Assembly: GCA_937969125.1 (NCBI GenBank)
Contig: CALBVA010000013.1
Location: 1 to 6,895, forward strand
Direction: 5' to 3'
DNA from: an uncultured Verrucomicrobiales bacterium
GTDB taxonomy: Bacteria; Verrucomicrobiota; Verrucomicrobiia; Verrucomicrobiales; Akkermansiaceae
DNA length: 6,895 bases
Positions 1 through 5,731 of this stretch are shown here, piece after piece. Position 1 is the first letter of the stretch. Every line of letters starts with the position of its first letter. The translations under genes were made by a program, and so were the position numbers. The notes under the pieces were generated by a model. That model had not been told where the DNA came from. It was given only the letters and a program-made list of their open reading frames with translations, and did no database searches.

Positions 1-640
1 CTACGAGGCGGGCCTCGAATTTGGTGCCTTCAATCCGACCGTATGTCAGCTTAGAGTAACCCCAATCAAAGCTGGCGTCGGCGATATCGACCGACTTAAT
101 GGACTTCCCGTCGAGAGTCTTGATGACCCCGGCAAAAGCGTGATCCATTTCGCCATCGTCTCCACCGGACTTCAGCTCGAAATCACCGGAAGCAAGGCGA
201 AGCTCATCGGGAGCCCACTCGGAGGTGAGGCCAGTGAGGAATTCGAAAGGAGCGTTCAGACCTTCGATGGTGGCATTAAAAAAGAAGCTGCGATCGCCGC
301 CCTCCATGGAAAGATCGCGAAAGCCGCCTGTTCCCCTGCTGCGGTTGAAACCCTTGCTCTTGATGGCCTTGGTATCGAGGACGCTCCCGATCTGTGCCTC
401 GATCTTTTCACCATAGGAACTACTGGATAAGTAGCGGTTCGCGAAGAAATACCCCACTGCTCCGAGAACGGCGAACAGCAAAAGCAGCCGAACAAAAAGG
501 CCGACAAGCTGCTTAATAATCAAAGTGGTTCCCAAGGTCCCGGTATGACGAAGCTGAAAGAGGATGCCCTGCTTCCCGATCCATTCCGAAACCCGGCCTT
601 GGTATTCGTCAAGGCGTTGCTGATCCACTGGATTTTCCAC
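1..640 (-). CDS. Partial single-pass membrane protein, unknown function (AsmA-like at best)
   Basis: An open minus-strand frame of 213 codons has no stop before the left edge, so the C-terminus lies outside the window. An in-frame TAG lies 20 bp upstream of the chosen GTG (638-640), which gives MENPVDQQRLDEYQGR. TTG codons at 533-535 and 521-523 are alternatives but would remove a coherent hydrophilic leader. Residues 1-39 are polar, residues about 41-67 form a hydrophobic membrane segment (LFVRLLLLFAVLGAVGYFF), and the rest is polar with alternating short beta-like stretches and many glycines. The topology suggests a short cytoplasmic tail, one membrane pass and a large periplasmic part. The layout after the anchor vaguely recalls AsmA/DUF748-type envelope proteins, but I see no diagnostic motif, so function is unassigned. 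It is transcribed divergently from scpA. No Shine-Dalgarno precedes the start. The antisense frame at 140-430 is a shadow. Confidence 0.75.
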   Translation of the reverse strand, partial: MENPVDQQRLDEYQGRVSEWIGKQGILFQLRHTGTLGTTLIIKQLVGLFVRLLLLFAVLGAVGYFFANRYLSSSSYGEKIEAQIGSVLDTKAIKSKGFNRSRGTGGFRDLSMEGGDRSFFFNATIEGLNAPFEFLTGLTSEWAPDELRLASGDFELKSGGDDGEMDHAFAGVIKTLDGKSIKSVDIADASFDWGYSKLTYGRIEGTKFEARLV

Positions 641-648
641 GAGCGGGA

Positions 649-660
649 AGCTAACTAGCT
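649..660. repeat. 12-bp inverted repeat AGCTA-AC-TAGCT
   Basis: Perfect 5-bp arms around a 2-bp spacer, nine bases upstream of the GTG of the left membrane-protein gene. A second dyad of the same geometry follows three bases later. It could be half of a tandem operator; no regulator is identifiable from the sequence. Confidence 0.4.
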
Positions 661-663
661 ACC

Positions 664-675
664 GGTCATCTGACC
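664..675. repeat. 12-bp inverted repeat GGTCA-TC-TGACC
   Basis: Perfect 5-bp arms with a 2-bp spacer, the same geometry as the dyad at 649-660, with centres 15 bp apart. It overlaps the tentative -35 of scpA (670-675), a position where a bound repressor would block transcription. The operator role is inference. Confidence 0.4.
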
Positions 676-697
676 ACCCAAATAATGTGGCTATGTC
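670..697 (+). promoter_or_regulatory. Tentative sigma-70-like promoter for scpA-nadD
   Basis: CTGACC (670-675), a 16-bp spacer and TATGTC (692-697) are weak matches to -35 and -10 boxes. Transcription would begin near 704, downstream of the ATG at 685 and upstream of the GTG at 745, so if real it supports the shorter scpA start. Confidence 0.2.
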
Positions 698-744
698 CGG
701 TATTTCCCTCGCAGAAAGGAATCCCCTCCGCTATCCCTTCCCAC

Positions 745-1482
745 GTGGAATCTGCGGATTACAAGGTCAGTCTAGAAATCTTCGAGGGCCCGCTCGATCT
801 CCTTCTCTATCTCATCAAGAAGGATGAGGTGGACATTTATGACATCTCGTTAGAGCGCGTCACGACACAGTATCTGGACTACATTGAAACATTCAAGCTC
901 CTGAACATCGATCTGGCCTCCGAGTTCATCTCGATGGCGGCGAATCTGATGTATATTAAAAGCCGGACCCTCCTGCCGAAACGCGAGCAGCCGCCCGAGG
1001 AAGATGCCGATGAGGACGATCCTCGCTGGGAACTCATTCGTCAGCTAATCGAGTATAAGAAGTTCAAGGATGCAGCGGGCTTTCTTCATCGGCGCGAGAT
1101 TCAGCAGGAGCAGGTCTTTGCCCATACTCCTCCGAAGCAGGAGAAGGCACTCGACGAGGCTCCGGTCCCACTGGCCGAGGCCTCGATTTTCGATCTCATC
1201 CGAGCGTTTCAAAATGTCCTTAAGCGCTTCGATGAAGCGAGGGACTTTGGTGATATCATCGATGATCGCTACACAGTGGCTGATAAGATCGAGTTTCTTC
1301 TAGAGACCTTGCCGCCGGGAAAGTCGCTGCGCTTGCAGGATCTTTTTAAGGAAGCTAACTCCAAAGTAGAGGTTATCGTCACTTTTCTGGCGATGCTGGA
1401 GTTAATGAAGGTGAGCCAACTACGGGCACGCCAAACCAGTCTGCTGGGAGAGATTGAAATCGAGCGGACCTCTCCGGAATGA
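745..1482 (+). CDS. scpA: Segregation and condensation protein A (ScpA kleisin)
   Basis: ScpA is the kleisin subunit of the bacterial Smc-ScpAB condensin: it bridges the two SMC heads, binds ScpB, and helps compact and separate chromosomes on the nucleoid. The 245-residue product has the family hallmarks: FEGPLDLLLYLI at 13-24 and DEVDIYDIS at 27-35 in the N-terminal SMC-neck-binding domain, then the conserved helix starting DLASEF and ending KSRTLLP (56-78). An acidic linker (EQPPEEDADEDD, 81-92) follows, and a C-terminal winged helix spans about 181-241 (VEVIVTFLAMLELMKV), the SMC-cap-binding part. Length is normal. The GTG start at 745 gives MESADYKVSLEIFEGP, matching where the family usually begins. 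An in-frame ATG at 685 would add 20 residues unlike the family. Neither start has a Shine-Dalgarno. The stop overlaps the nadD start in ATGA. No scpB lies in the window. Confidence 0.95.
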   Translation: MESADYKVSLEIFEGPLDLLLYLIKKDEVDIYDISLERVTTQYLDYIETFKLLNIDLASEFISMAANLMYIKSRTLLPKREQPPEEDADEDDPRWELIRQLIEYKKFKDAAGFLHRREIQQEQVFAHTPPKQEKALDEAPVPLAEASIFDLIRAFQNVLKRFDEARDFGDIIDDRYTVADKIEFLLETLPPGKSLRLQDLFKEANSKVEVIVTFLAMLELMKVSQLRARQTSLLGEIEIERTSPE

Positions 1483-2084
1483 TTGAGGCAATGAGCACCA
1501 ATGATGCGAGGAAGCGGGTGGCTTTGTTTGGTGGCACCTTTGACCCCATTCACGAGGGGCATCTGGAAATCGCGAAAAAGGCGGTGGATCAATTGAAACT
1601 GGATCAGGTGATCTTTGTCCCCTGCCGGAGATCTCCTCATAAAGAAAAAGAACCGGGAGCGCCGGATGGCGACCGGCTTGAAATGCTGAGACTGGCCACT
1701 GCGGAAATCGAATGGGTGGAGGTGACTGATTACGAACTGAAGAAGCCTCCCCCTTCCTATACTTGGGAGACTGTCCGGGAGTTCAAGAAACTGGGATTTG
1801 AGCTATTTTTGCTCATCGGGTTTGATCAATGGGAGGCCCTTCCCCGTTGGACACACCCGGAAAGACTGGCAGAGGATGTGGAATTCATCGTGGTGGGCCG
1901 CGATGAACAGCCCGCGCCGCGCGCAGGATACCGGAGTCATTTCATCCATGGAGATCACCCGGCCTCCTCAACGATGATCCGGTCATCATTGCGTGATGGA
2001 GCCCCTGGGAAAAAGCCAGATTGGCTCGCCAATGCAGTCTTCAGATATATCCGGGAAAAAGGTCTCTATCGGGTGAGTCCCTGA
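1479..2084 (+). CDS. nadD: Nicotinate-nucleotide adenylyltransferase (NadD)
   Basis: NadD joins nicotinate mononucleotide and ATP to form deamido-NAD and pyrophosphate, the penultimate step of cytosolic NAD synthesis. The 201-residue protein shows the nucleotidyltransferase fold: GGTFDPIHEGH at 18-28 (the HxGH-type ATP site), SPHK at 52-55, PPSYTWETV at 91-99 (family: PSYTxxTL), LLIGFDQWEALPRW at 111-124, and SSTMIRSSLR at 163-172, the ISSTxIR-like phosphate-binding motif. The C-terminal V..YI...GLY ending is also typical. All motifs are intact and the length is usual. The ATG at 1479 overlaps the scpA stop by four bases (ATGA), pointing to translational coupling. An ATG at 1491 is a possible alternative, but the GAGG before it is only 2 nt away, too close to serve. 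Pairing with scpA rather than the common neighbour rsfS is a lineage-specific arrangement as far as I can tell. Confidence 0.95.
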   Translation: MIEAMSTNDARKRVALFGGTFDPIHEGHLEIAKKAVDQLKLDQVIFVPCRRSPHKEKEPGAPDGDRLEMLRLATAEIEWVEVTDYELKKPPPSYTWETVREFKKLGFELFLLIGFDQWEALPRWTHPERLAEDVEFIVVGRDEQPAPRAGYRSHFIHGDHPASSTMIRSSLRDGAPGKKPDWLANAVFRYIREKGLYRVSP

Positions 2085-2085
2085 C

Positions 2086-2114
2086 TTGCACTCGCTACGA
2101 CGGGTCTCTAGGTT
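2086..2114 (+). promoter_or_regulatory. Possible promoter of the exported TPR gene
   Basis: TTGCAC (2086-2091), exactly 17 bp, then TAGGTT (2109-2114), 24 bp before the ATG at 2139. The -35 is good and the -10 matches only at T, A and the final T. TTGC followed 23 bp later by a T-rich hexamer also occurs at 3550-3578 and, on the minus strand, at 3393-3421, which mildly supports it. Confidence 0.35.
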
Positions 2115-2138
2115 CCTCCTATCAAAGCGACCTAAAGC

Positions 2139-2927
2139 ATGAAAAAAATTCTCCCCATCCTTCTCGCCACTTCACTTAGCCAGCTCGCAGTTCACGCTCA
2201 GGACCAGCCGGCCTCAGCCGATACTGGCAATCCAGAGGCTCCTACCGGCAAGCAGGAGAAGTCACAGTTCGTGCTCGATATCGAGGCCCTCACCGAAGAG
2301 AAGGGGAAGGAATATCGTCGGCTTTTCCTACGCTGCGATCAGCTCTTTAAGCAGAAGCGCATCTTCGAGTGTCTCGAGACTCTGAGCGAGATACACGAAA
2401 TTTATGACGGCAATCCCGCCACTCTGAATCTCCAAGGCGCCTGCTATGTTGAGTTCCGTTCTTTTGACAAAGCCCGCGCGGCTTTCCAAAGAGCACTGAA
2501 AGAGCAGCCGGAAAACTTTAACGTCCACTTCAATCTCGCCGAGATCGAGTTCGTCACCAAGGACTACAAAGAGGCCCTGAAACAGCTACAGGCTCTTAAG
2601 AAAGAAGCCTCTATCGGGAAGCCGAATGAGGGAATGCTTGCCCTGGTGGACTTCAAGATTCTGCTCTGCATGCTCAAGACGGACGATTTGGCCGGGGCCA
2701 AAAAGATAGTGGAGGGAACGGATTTCCTGGATGACAGTCCGCTCCACTACTACGGACAGGCTGCGCTGGAATATGAGCAGGATCGTGGAACCGAAGCCGA
2801 AATTTGGCTGGCCCGAGCTGGGCGCATTTTCCGGAACCCAGCGGAGATCGCGCCCTGGCAGGATACCCTGATCGAGTTCGGCTACATCAAGAGCTTCTAC
2901 GGCGGCGATCTCGAAGTTGAGGAATGA
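2139..2927 (+). CDS. Exported TPR-repeat protein of unknown function
   Basis: A 262-residue protein with a classic signal peptide: MKK, a hydrophobic core (ILPILLATSLSQLAV) and a signal peptidase I site after AHA at about residue 20, so it is probably periplasmic. A polar, Pro/Glu-rich linker (21-42) follows. The remainder is helical with TPR-like repeats, clearest at about 93-126 (Q..ACYVEFRSFDKARAAFQRALKEQPEN) and 127-155 (FNLAEIEFVTKDYKEALKQL). Looser helical pairs lie before (57-90) and after (166-232). TPRs are protein-binding scaffolds; no enzymatic motif is present. The ATG is followed at once by lysines, as expected for a signal sequence, and no Shine-Dalgarno precedes it. It stands alone after nadD, 54 bp downstream, and converges on the deaminase gene. 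The partner is unknown; an envelope-assembly role is only a guess. Confidence 0.85.
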   Translation: MKKILPILLATSLSQLAVHAQDQPASADTGNPEAPTGKQEKSQFVLDIEALTEEKGKEYRRLFLRCDQLFKQKRIFECLETLSEIHEIYDGNPATLNLQGACYVEFRSFDKARAAFQRALKEQPENFNVHFNLAEIEFVTKDYKEALKQLQALKKEASIGKPNEGMLALVDFKILLCMLKTDDLAGAKKIVEGTDFLDDSPLHYYGQAALEYEQDRGTEAEIWLARAGRIFRNPAEIAPWQDTLIEFGYIKSFYGGDLEVEE

Positions 2928-2966
2928 TCTCCCCGGTGATTTACGCGGCCAATCCCAGCGGCCTTA

Positions 2967-3380
2967 TTAGCCCACCTGTTGGAGCTTGATCCCGTAAACC
3001 ATAGCGATCTCGGGAGCATCGGACTCCTTGTAAATTTCGCGGTAATAAATCTCCTCAATGCCATAAGCACAGAGGGTCTGCATACAGGCTGTGCAGGGCA
3101 TGGTCGTGGTCGCGACAAGGCGAGCCTCACCACGCTTGAACAAACTGCAGAGGTTTACCTCAGCATGGAGCATGAACTTCTGCCGGTCATCGCGATTATC
3201 CCAAAATCCGATCGGAGCATCGAAGCCGGGAGCCAGACCATTATAGGCCGTGGCGATGACCCGATTGTCCCAATCAAGTGCCGCTGCTCCCACTTTCCGA
3301 AATGGATCTTCGGAGCGCAGACTCGCGACCTCTGCGAGAGCCATGGCATATTCTGGAATTGAGAGTCGTTCTTCGCTCAT
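2967..3380 (-). CDS. Deoxycytidylate (dCMP) deaminase family protein
   Basis: Zinc-dependent deaminase of the CMP/dCMP family. The likely reaction is dCMP to dUMP plus ammonia, feeding thymidylate synthesis in the cytosol. The 137-residue protein (start MSEERLSIPEYAMALAE) carries SEDPFRKVGA at 23-32, YNG at 46-48, the zinc/proton-shuttle motif HAEVN at 72-76 (His72 ligand, Glu74 acid-base) and PCTAC at 95-99 (Cys96 and Cys99 ligands). All catalytic residues are present. An in-frame ATG at 3447-3449 would add 23 residues (MRNSFSGGTFAVASRR...) that do not look like family sequence and would run through a promoter-like element, so 3380 is preferred. The exact substrate (dCMP or another cytosine derivative) cannot be fixed from the motifs alone. 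It is divergent from the PpiD-like gene and convergent with the TPR gene. Confidence 0.9.
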   Translation of the reverse strand: MSEERLSIPEYAMALAEVASLRSEDPFRKVGAAALDWDNRVIATAYNGLAPGFDAPIGFWDNRDDRQKFMLHAEVNLCSLFKRGEARLVATTTMPCTACMQTLCAYGIEEIYYREIYKESDAPEIAMVYGIKLQQVG

Positions 3381-3392
3381 GCGCGAATCATG

Positions 3393-3421
3393 AAGATCGA
3401 CCCTGCGACTGGCCACTGCAA
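3393..3421 (-). promoter_or_regulatory. Possible promoter of the deaminase gene, giving a very short leader
   Basis: On the minus strand, TTGCAG (3416-3421), 17 bp, then GATCTT (3393-3398). Initiation about 7 bp beyond the -10 would fall near 3386, only a few bases before the ATG at 3380. The -35 is good and the -10 is weak (3/6). If real, it excludes the longer start at 3449. Confidence 0.25.
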
Positions 3422-3443
3422 AGGTTCCTCCAGAAAAGCTATT

Positions 3444-3475
3444 TCTCATTACCTGCTGTTTACCCAGAAATGAGA
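3444..3475. repeat. Inverted repeat TCTCATT-N18-AATGAGA
   Basis: Perfect 7-bp arms (3444-3450 and 3469-3475) with half-sites 25 bp apart, between the divergent deaminase and PpiD-like genes. It directly abuts a second inverted repeat at 3476-3503. It could be an operator or a stem-loop; no regulator can be named. Confidence 0.45.
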
Positions 3476-3503
3476 GGCGGAATTAAGCAGGGCGTCATCC
3501 GCC
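3476..3503. repeat. Inverted repeat GGCGGA-N16-TCCGCC
   Basis: Perfect 6-bp GC-rich arms (3476-3481 and 3498-3503), starting at the base after the 3444-3475 dyad ends. No T-run follows on either strand, so it is not an intrinsic terminator. It may be an operator for one or both divergent genes. Confidence 0.4.
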
Positions 3504-3549
3504 GAAAATGAAGGATTTTAAATCGGTGGTGAAATTCCAGCCATCAGAC

Positions 3550-3578
3550 TTGCCCCCGCCCTCTCTTCCCCGTTTACT
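3550..3578 (+). promoter_or_regulatory. Possible promoter of the PpiD-like gene
   Basis: TTGCCC (3550-3555), 17 bp, TTTACT (3573-3578; 4/6 to TATAAT). Transcription would begin near 3585, giving a leader of about 45 nt to the ATG at 3630 and leaving the GTG at 3597 only about 12 nt from the start site. Confidence 0.35.
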
Positions 3579-3595
3579 CTCCGCTCCCCGGGGAA
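3566..3595. repeat. TTCCCCG/CGGGGAA inverted repeat overlapping palindrome TCCCCGGGGA
   Basis: Arms at 3566-3572 and 3589-3595 (7 bp, 16-nt loop). The right arm is also half of a perfect 10-bp palindrome at 3585-3594, so the two pairings exclude each other. The element spans the tentative -10 and start site of the PpiD-like gene. Confidence 0.4.
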
Positions 3596-3629
3596 AGTGA
3601 ATCACGATCTCCGCACTGAGTCTTCAGCC

Positions 3630-5714
3630 ATGATTGAAAATATCCGCAAATACACCGGCCTCATGATTGTCGTGCTGGCCCTCCTCTTTATTGGACTGGT
3701 CTTCCTCGGCGATAACGTCAGTAATTCCTTCGCCAGCAAGCCGGTCATGGAGATCGATGGCAAAGGCGTCTCGCAGAAAGAATTCCAGCGCAAAGCTGTC
3801 GATGTGCTCCGCCTGCCCTATGAACTCCCAACCCATTTTTTGCCAAAAGAGACCCTCGCTCTGGCCAGCAAATATGTCGGCGACGAGGTTATGGAGCGTG
3901 GAGTCGCAGCCGGAGGACAATACGGTCTTCTCAGCCAAATGGCGGCACTTCTTCAAGGCGGAGCCGGTCGCCCGGACAACTTCCTTGTGAACCGCTTCAA
4001 CGTTCAGAAAGCCGGTCTGGAATACGGTGCCACGCCAAGCAATGACGAGGTGGAATTCTTTGTGGAAAACGTGCTATTCGCCGACCCACAAGGAAAATAC
4101 GACCAAGCAGCCTACGAGGAATTCCTCAACGAAAAGATCGGAAACATGGGGATCGGAAACTCCGGCTTCAACGAGTTCATCCGTGACCTCCTCACGGCAC
4201 ATAACCTTTCGAAGATCATCGGAGGAGGAATTGCCCCGGTCAGGGAAGGCGTGAATGCTGATTTCGACTCTGGAAAGCAGATCATCGCAGCCAAACAAAT
4301 CAGCCTGGACACCATCAAACTGGAGACCGAGGTCAAGCCGACCGAAGAAGAAATCAAAAACTTCTACGAAGAGAATAAGGACCAGTATAACTCTGACGAG
4401 CTTCGCACCGTGACATACGTCATGATCGAACCTGACTGGAAGAAGACCCTCGACGAGGTAACCGCGAAAAAAGAGGCCCAGAAGAAAAAGGCTGAAGAAG
4501 AGCGGAAGAAGCGTGAAGAGGAAGCAAAGAAGGCCAAGGAAGCGGCTGACAAAGCGAATACCGAAAAAAACGCTGAAGAAGCTACGAAAGAGGAAAAGGC
4601 CAAAACCGCGGCCACGCCCGACACTCCTGCCCCAGCTACCTCTGAGGAAACTCCCGTCGAAGAGGGTTCCCAAGGTGAGACCGGAAACACCGGTGAAGCC
4701 GCTCCCGAACCGGTGAAGCCACCAGCAGTCGAAACTCCCGTAGCCCCGGCTGACCCCACTCCAACCCAGCCCGCGGTGACGGGGAATCCCATTGCCATCG
4801 ATCCAAATTCAGACGCTAGCGTTACCGCCGAGCCAGTCACGGTTAGCGAAAACAAGACCCAGGTGGAACCCAAGAAGCCTATCGAACTGAAGCCGAAAGA
4901 TCAGCTCAGCCGCGCCGAGCAAAAAGAAGCCGTCACCGCCCTCACTCCTGCGGTGACCAAATTCTTCGCCGACTACGCGAATGACCCCAAGCTGGACTTC
5001 GATAAGATCGCCAAACAGGCCGGTTATGAGCTAAAGAAAAGCGAACCTTTTTCACGGAGCGAACCGGCTAAGCCGCTCGATGCCATCATCTCAGGCAGCC
5101 CGATCGGCAACCTCGCCGCCGCTGTCTTCTCTCTCCCTCCCGATGGTGCTGACGACCAGAAGATCACCGACCCCCTTCAGACGAACGAAGGCTGGTTCAT
5201 TGGCCGCCTCGATGCGGTGGAAGAATCCGTCCCGCTGACTTTCGAAGAAGCCAAGGTGAGAGTCACCGTAGACCTCAAGAAAAAGATGGCCCGCGAGCTG
5301 ATGATCAAGAACGCCGAAGAGATGCGCGAGAAACTCGTAGCAGCAGTGAAGGAAGGAAAGACCTTCGAAGAAGCCGCCGAGACGCTTGAGCAAAAGGTGA
5401 CCACCCTCCCTAAGCTGGCTGCCGCCCAAGGCTTCCGCGGTTATCAACCGCCCAATCCCCCGGCCTTCAATGCCGCCCGCTACACCAATACGGGCGAGAT
5501 TGCTCCCATCCATTACACGCCAAACGAAGATCAAGCCGACCGCGCCCTCATCGTCCTCGTCGAGAAGCGTGAAATCGTGCGTGACGAAGCTTATAAGACT
5601 GCCCGTGAGGAGCGCTTCACCGGAATCTCATCTGCCGCACGCTACATCATCTTTAATAACTGGCTCTACGAGCGTCGCGAAGCCACCGAGGTGAAGCAGT
5701 CGATCGAGGAATAA
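3630..5714 (+). CDS. Membrane-anchored SurA/PpiD-like folding factor, probably non-catalytic
   Basis: A 694-residue protein with PpiD architecture: a short cytoplasmic N-terminus, one membrane anchor at about 10-28 (GLMIVVLALLFIGLVFLGD), and a large periplasmic part. Residues about 39-225 look like the SurA/PpiD N-terminal chaperone region. TEEEIKNFYEENKDQY at about 238-253, then LRTVTYVMIE, match the segment leading into a parvulin domain. A low-complexity insert follows (about 276-425). After it come FDKIAKQAGYEL, then NEGWFIGRLDAVEE (about 519-532), resembling the end of a parvulin domain. The usual GG.LG stretch and PxF helix are not recognisable, so prolyl isomerase activity is doubtful and a chaperone or holdase role is more likely. 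The C-terminal third is helical and charged. The ATG at 3630 is chosen because MIENIRKYTGLM leads directly into the anchor; a GTG at 3597 would add 11 residues. No Shine-Dalgarno. A small TPR gene follows after 17 bp. The symbol ppiD is withheld because catalysis is unsupported. Confidence 0.85.
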   Translation: MIENIRKYTGLMIVVLALLFIGLVFLGDNVSNSFASKPVMEIDGKGVSQKEFQRKAVDVLRLPYELPTHFLPKETLALASKYVGDEVMERGVAAGGQYGLLSQMAALLQGGAGRPDNFLVNRFNVQKAGLEYGATPSNDEVEFFVENVLFADPQGKYDQAAYEEFLNEKIGNMGIGNSGFNEFIRDLLTAHNLSKIIGGGIAPVREGVNADFDSGKQIIAAKQISLDTIKLETEVKPTEEEIKNFYEENKDQYNSDELRTVTYVMIEPDWKKTLDEVTAKKEAQKKKAEEERKKREEEAKKAKEAADKANTEKNAEEATKEEKAKTAATPDTPAPATSEETPVEEGSQGETGNTGEAAPEPVKPPAVETPVAPADPTPTQPAVTGNPIAIDPNSDASVTAEPVTVSENKTQVEPKKPIELKPKDQLSRAEQKEAVTALTPAVTKFFADYANDPKLDFDKIAKQAGYELKKSEPFSRSEPAKPLDAIISGSPIGNLAAAVFSLPPDGADDQKITDPLQTNEGWFIGRLDAVEESVPLTFEEAKVRVTVDLKKKMARELMIKNAEEMREKLVAAVKEGKTFEEAAETLEQKVTTLPKLAAAQGFRGYQPPNPPAFNAARYTNTGEIAPIHYTPNEDQADRALIVLVEKREIVRDEAYKTAREERFTGISSAARYIIFNNWLYERREATEVKQSIEE
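4455..4904 (+). other. Low-complexity insert in the PpiD-like protein: K/E/A coiled coil then P/T/E-rich linker
   Basis: Encodes residues about 276-425. The first about 50 residues are almost all Lys, Glu, Ala and Arg (for example KKAEEERKKREEEAKKAKEA) and should form a long charged helix or coiled coil. The next about 100 are rich in Pro, Thr, Glu, Val and Ala (APADPTPTQPAVTG) and should be disordered. The insert sits between what look like the first beta strand and first helix of the parvulin fold, a position that E. coli PpiD bridges with a few residues. Base composition here leaves long antisense frames open (4074-4673 and 4364-4873), which are not genes. Confidence 0.75.
4689..4720 (+). 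repeat. 12-bp direct repeat ACCGGTGAAGCC, 20-bp period
   Basis: Exact copies at 4689-4700 and 4709-4720 inside the disordered segment of the PpiD-like gene. Because the period is not a multiple of three, the first copy reads TGEA and the second lies in another frame, reading PVKP. Confidence 0.6.
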
Positions 5715-5731
5715 TCCACCACCGATTTAGA

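Noticed and set aside
140..430. Plus-strand frame of 96 codons near the left edge
   Set aside because: It lies opposite the continuous 213-codon minus-strand membrane-protein frame, which has a sensible anchor and no stops.
685..744. N-terminal extension of ScpA from the ATG at 685
   Set aside because: The added 20 residues (MWLCPVFPSQ...) do not resemble the family, no Shine-Dalgarno supports it, and the GTG at 745 gives the usual N-terminus. It remains possible.
2928..2966. Possible bidirectional terminator between the convergent genes
   Set aside because: Only a 4-bp GGCC/GGCC pairing with mismatched interior is present, without a T-run on either strand.
2979..3362. Plus-strand frame of 127 codons across the deaminase gene
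   Set aside because: The minus strand encodes intact HAEVN and PCTAC zinc motifs; the plus-strand product has no recognisable features.
4074..4673. Long minus-strand open frame (199 codons) opposite the PpiD-like gene
   Set aside because: The product is Phe/Leu/Gly-rich repetition mirroring the Lys/Glu-rich sense strand. It is an antisense shadow of biased codon use.
4364..4873. Minus-strand open frame (169 codons) rich in Ser, Ala, Gly and Val
   Set aside because: It is antisense to the low-complexity linker, has no domain, and the sense frame is clearly coding.
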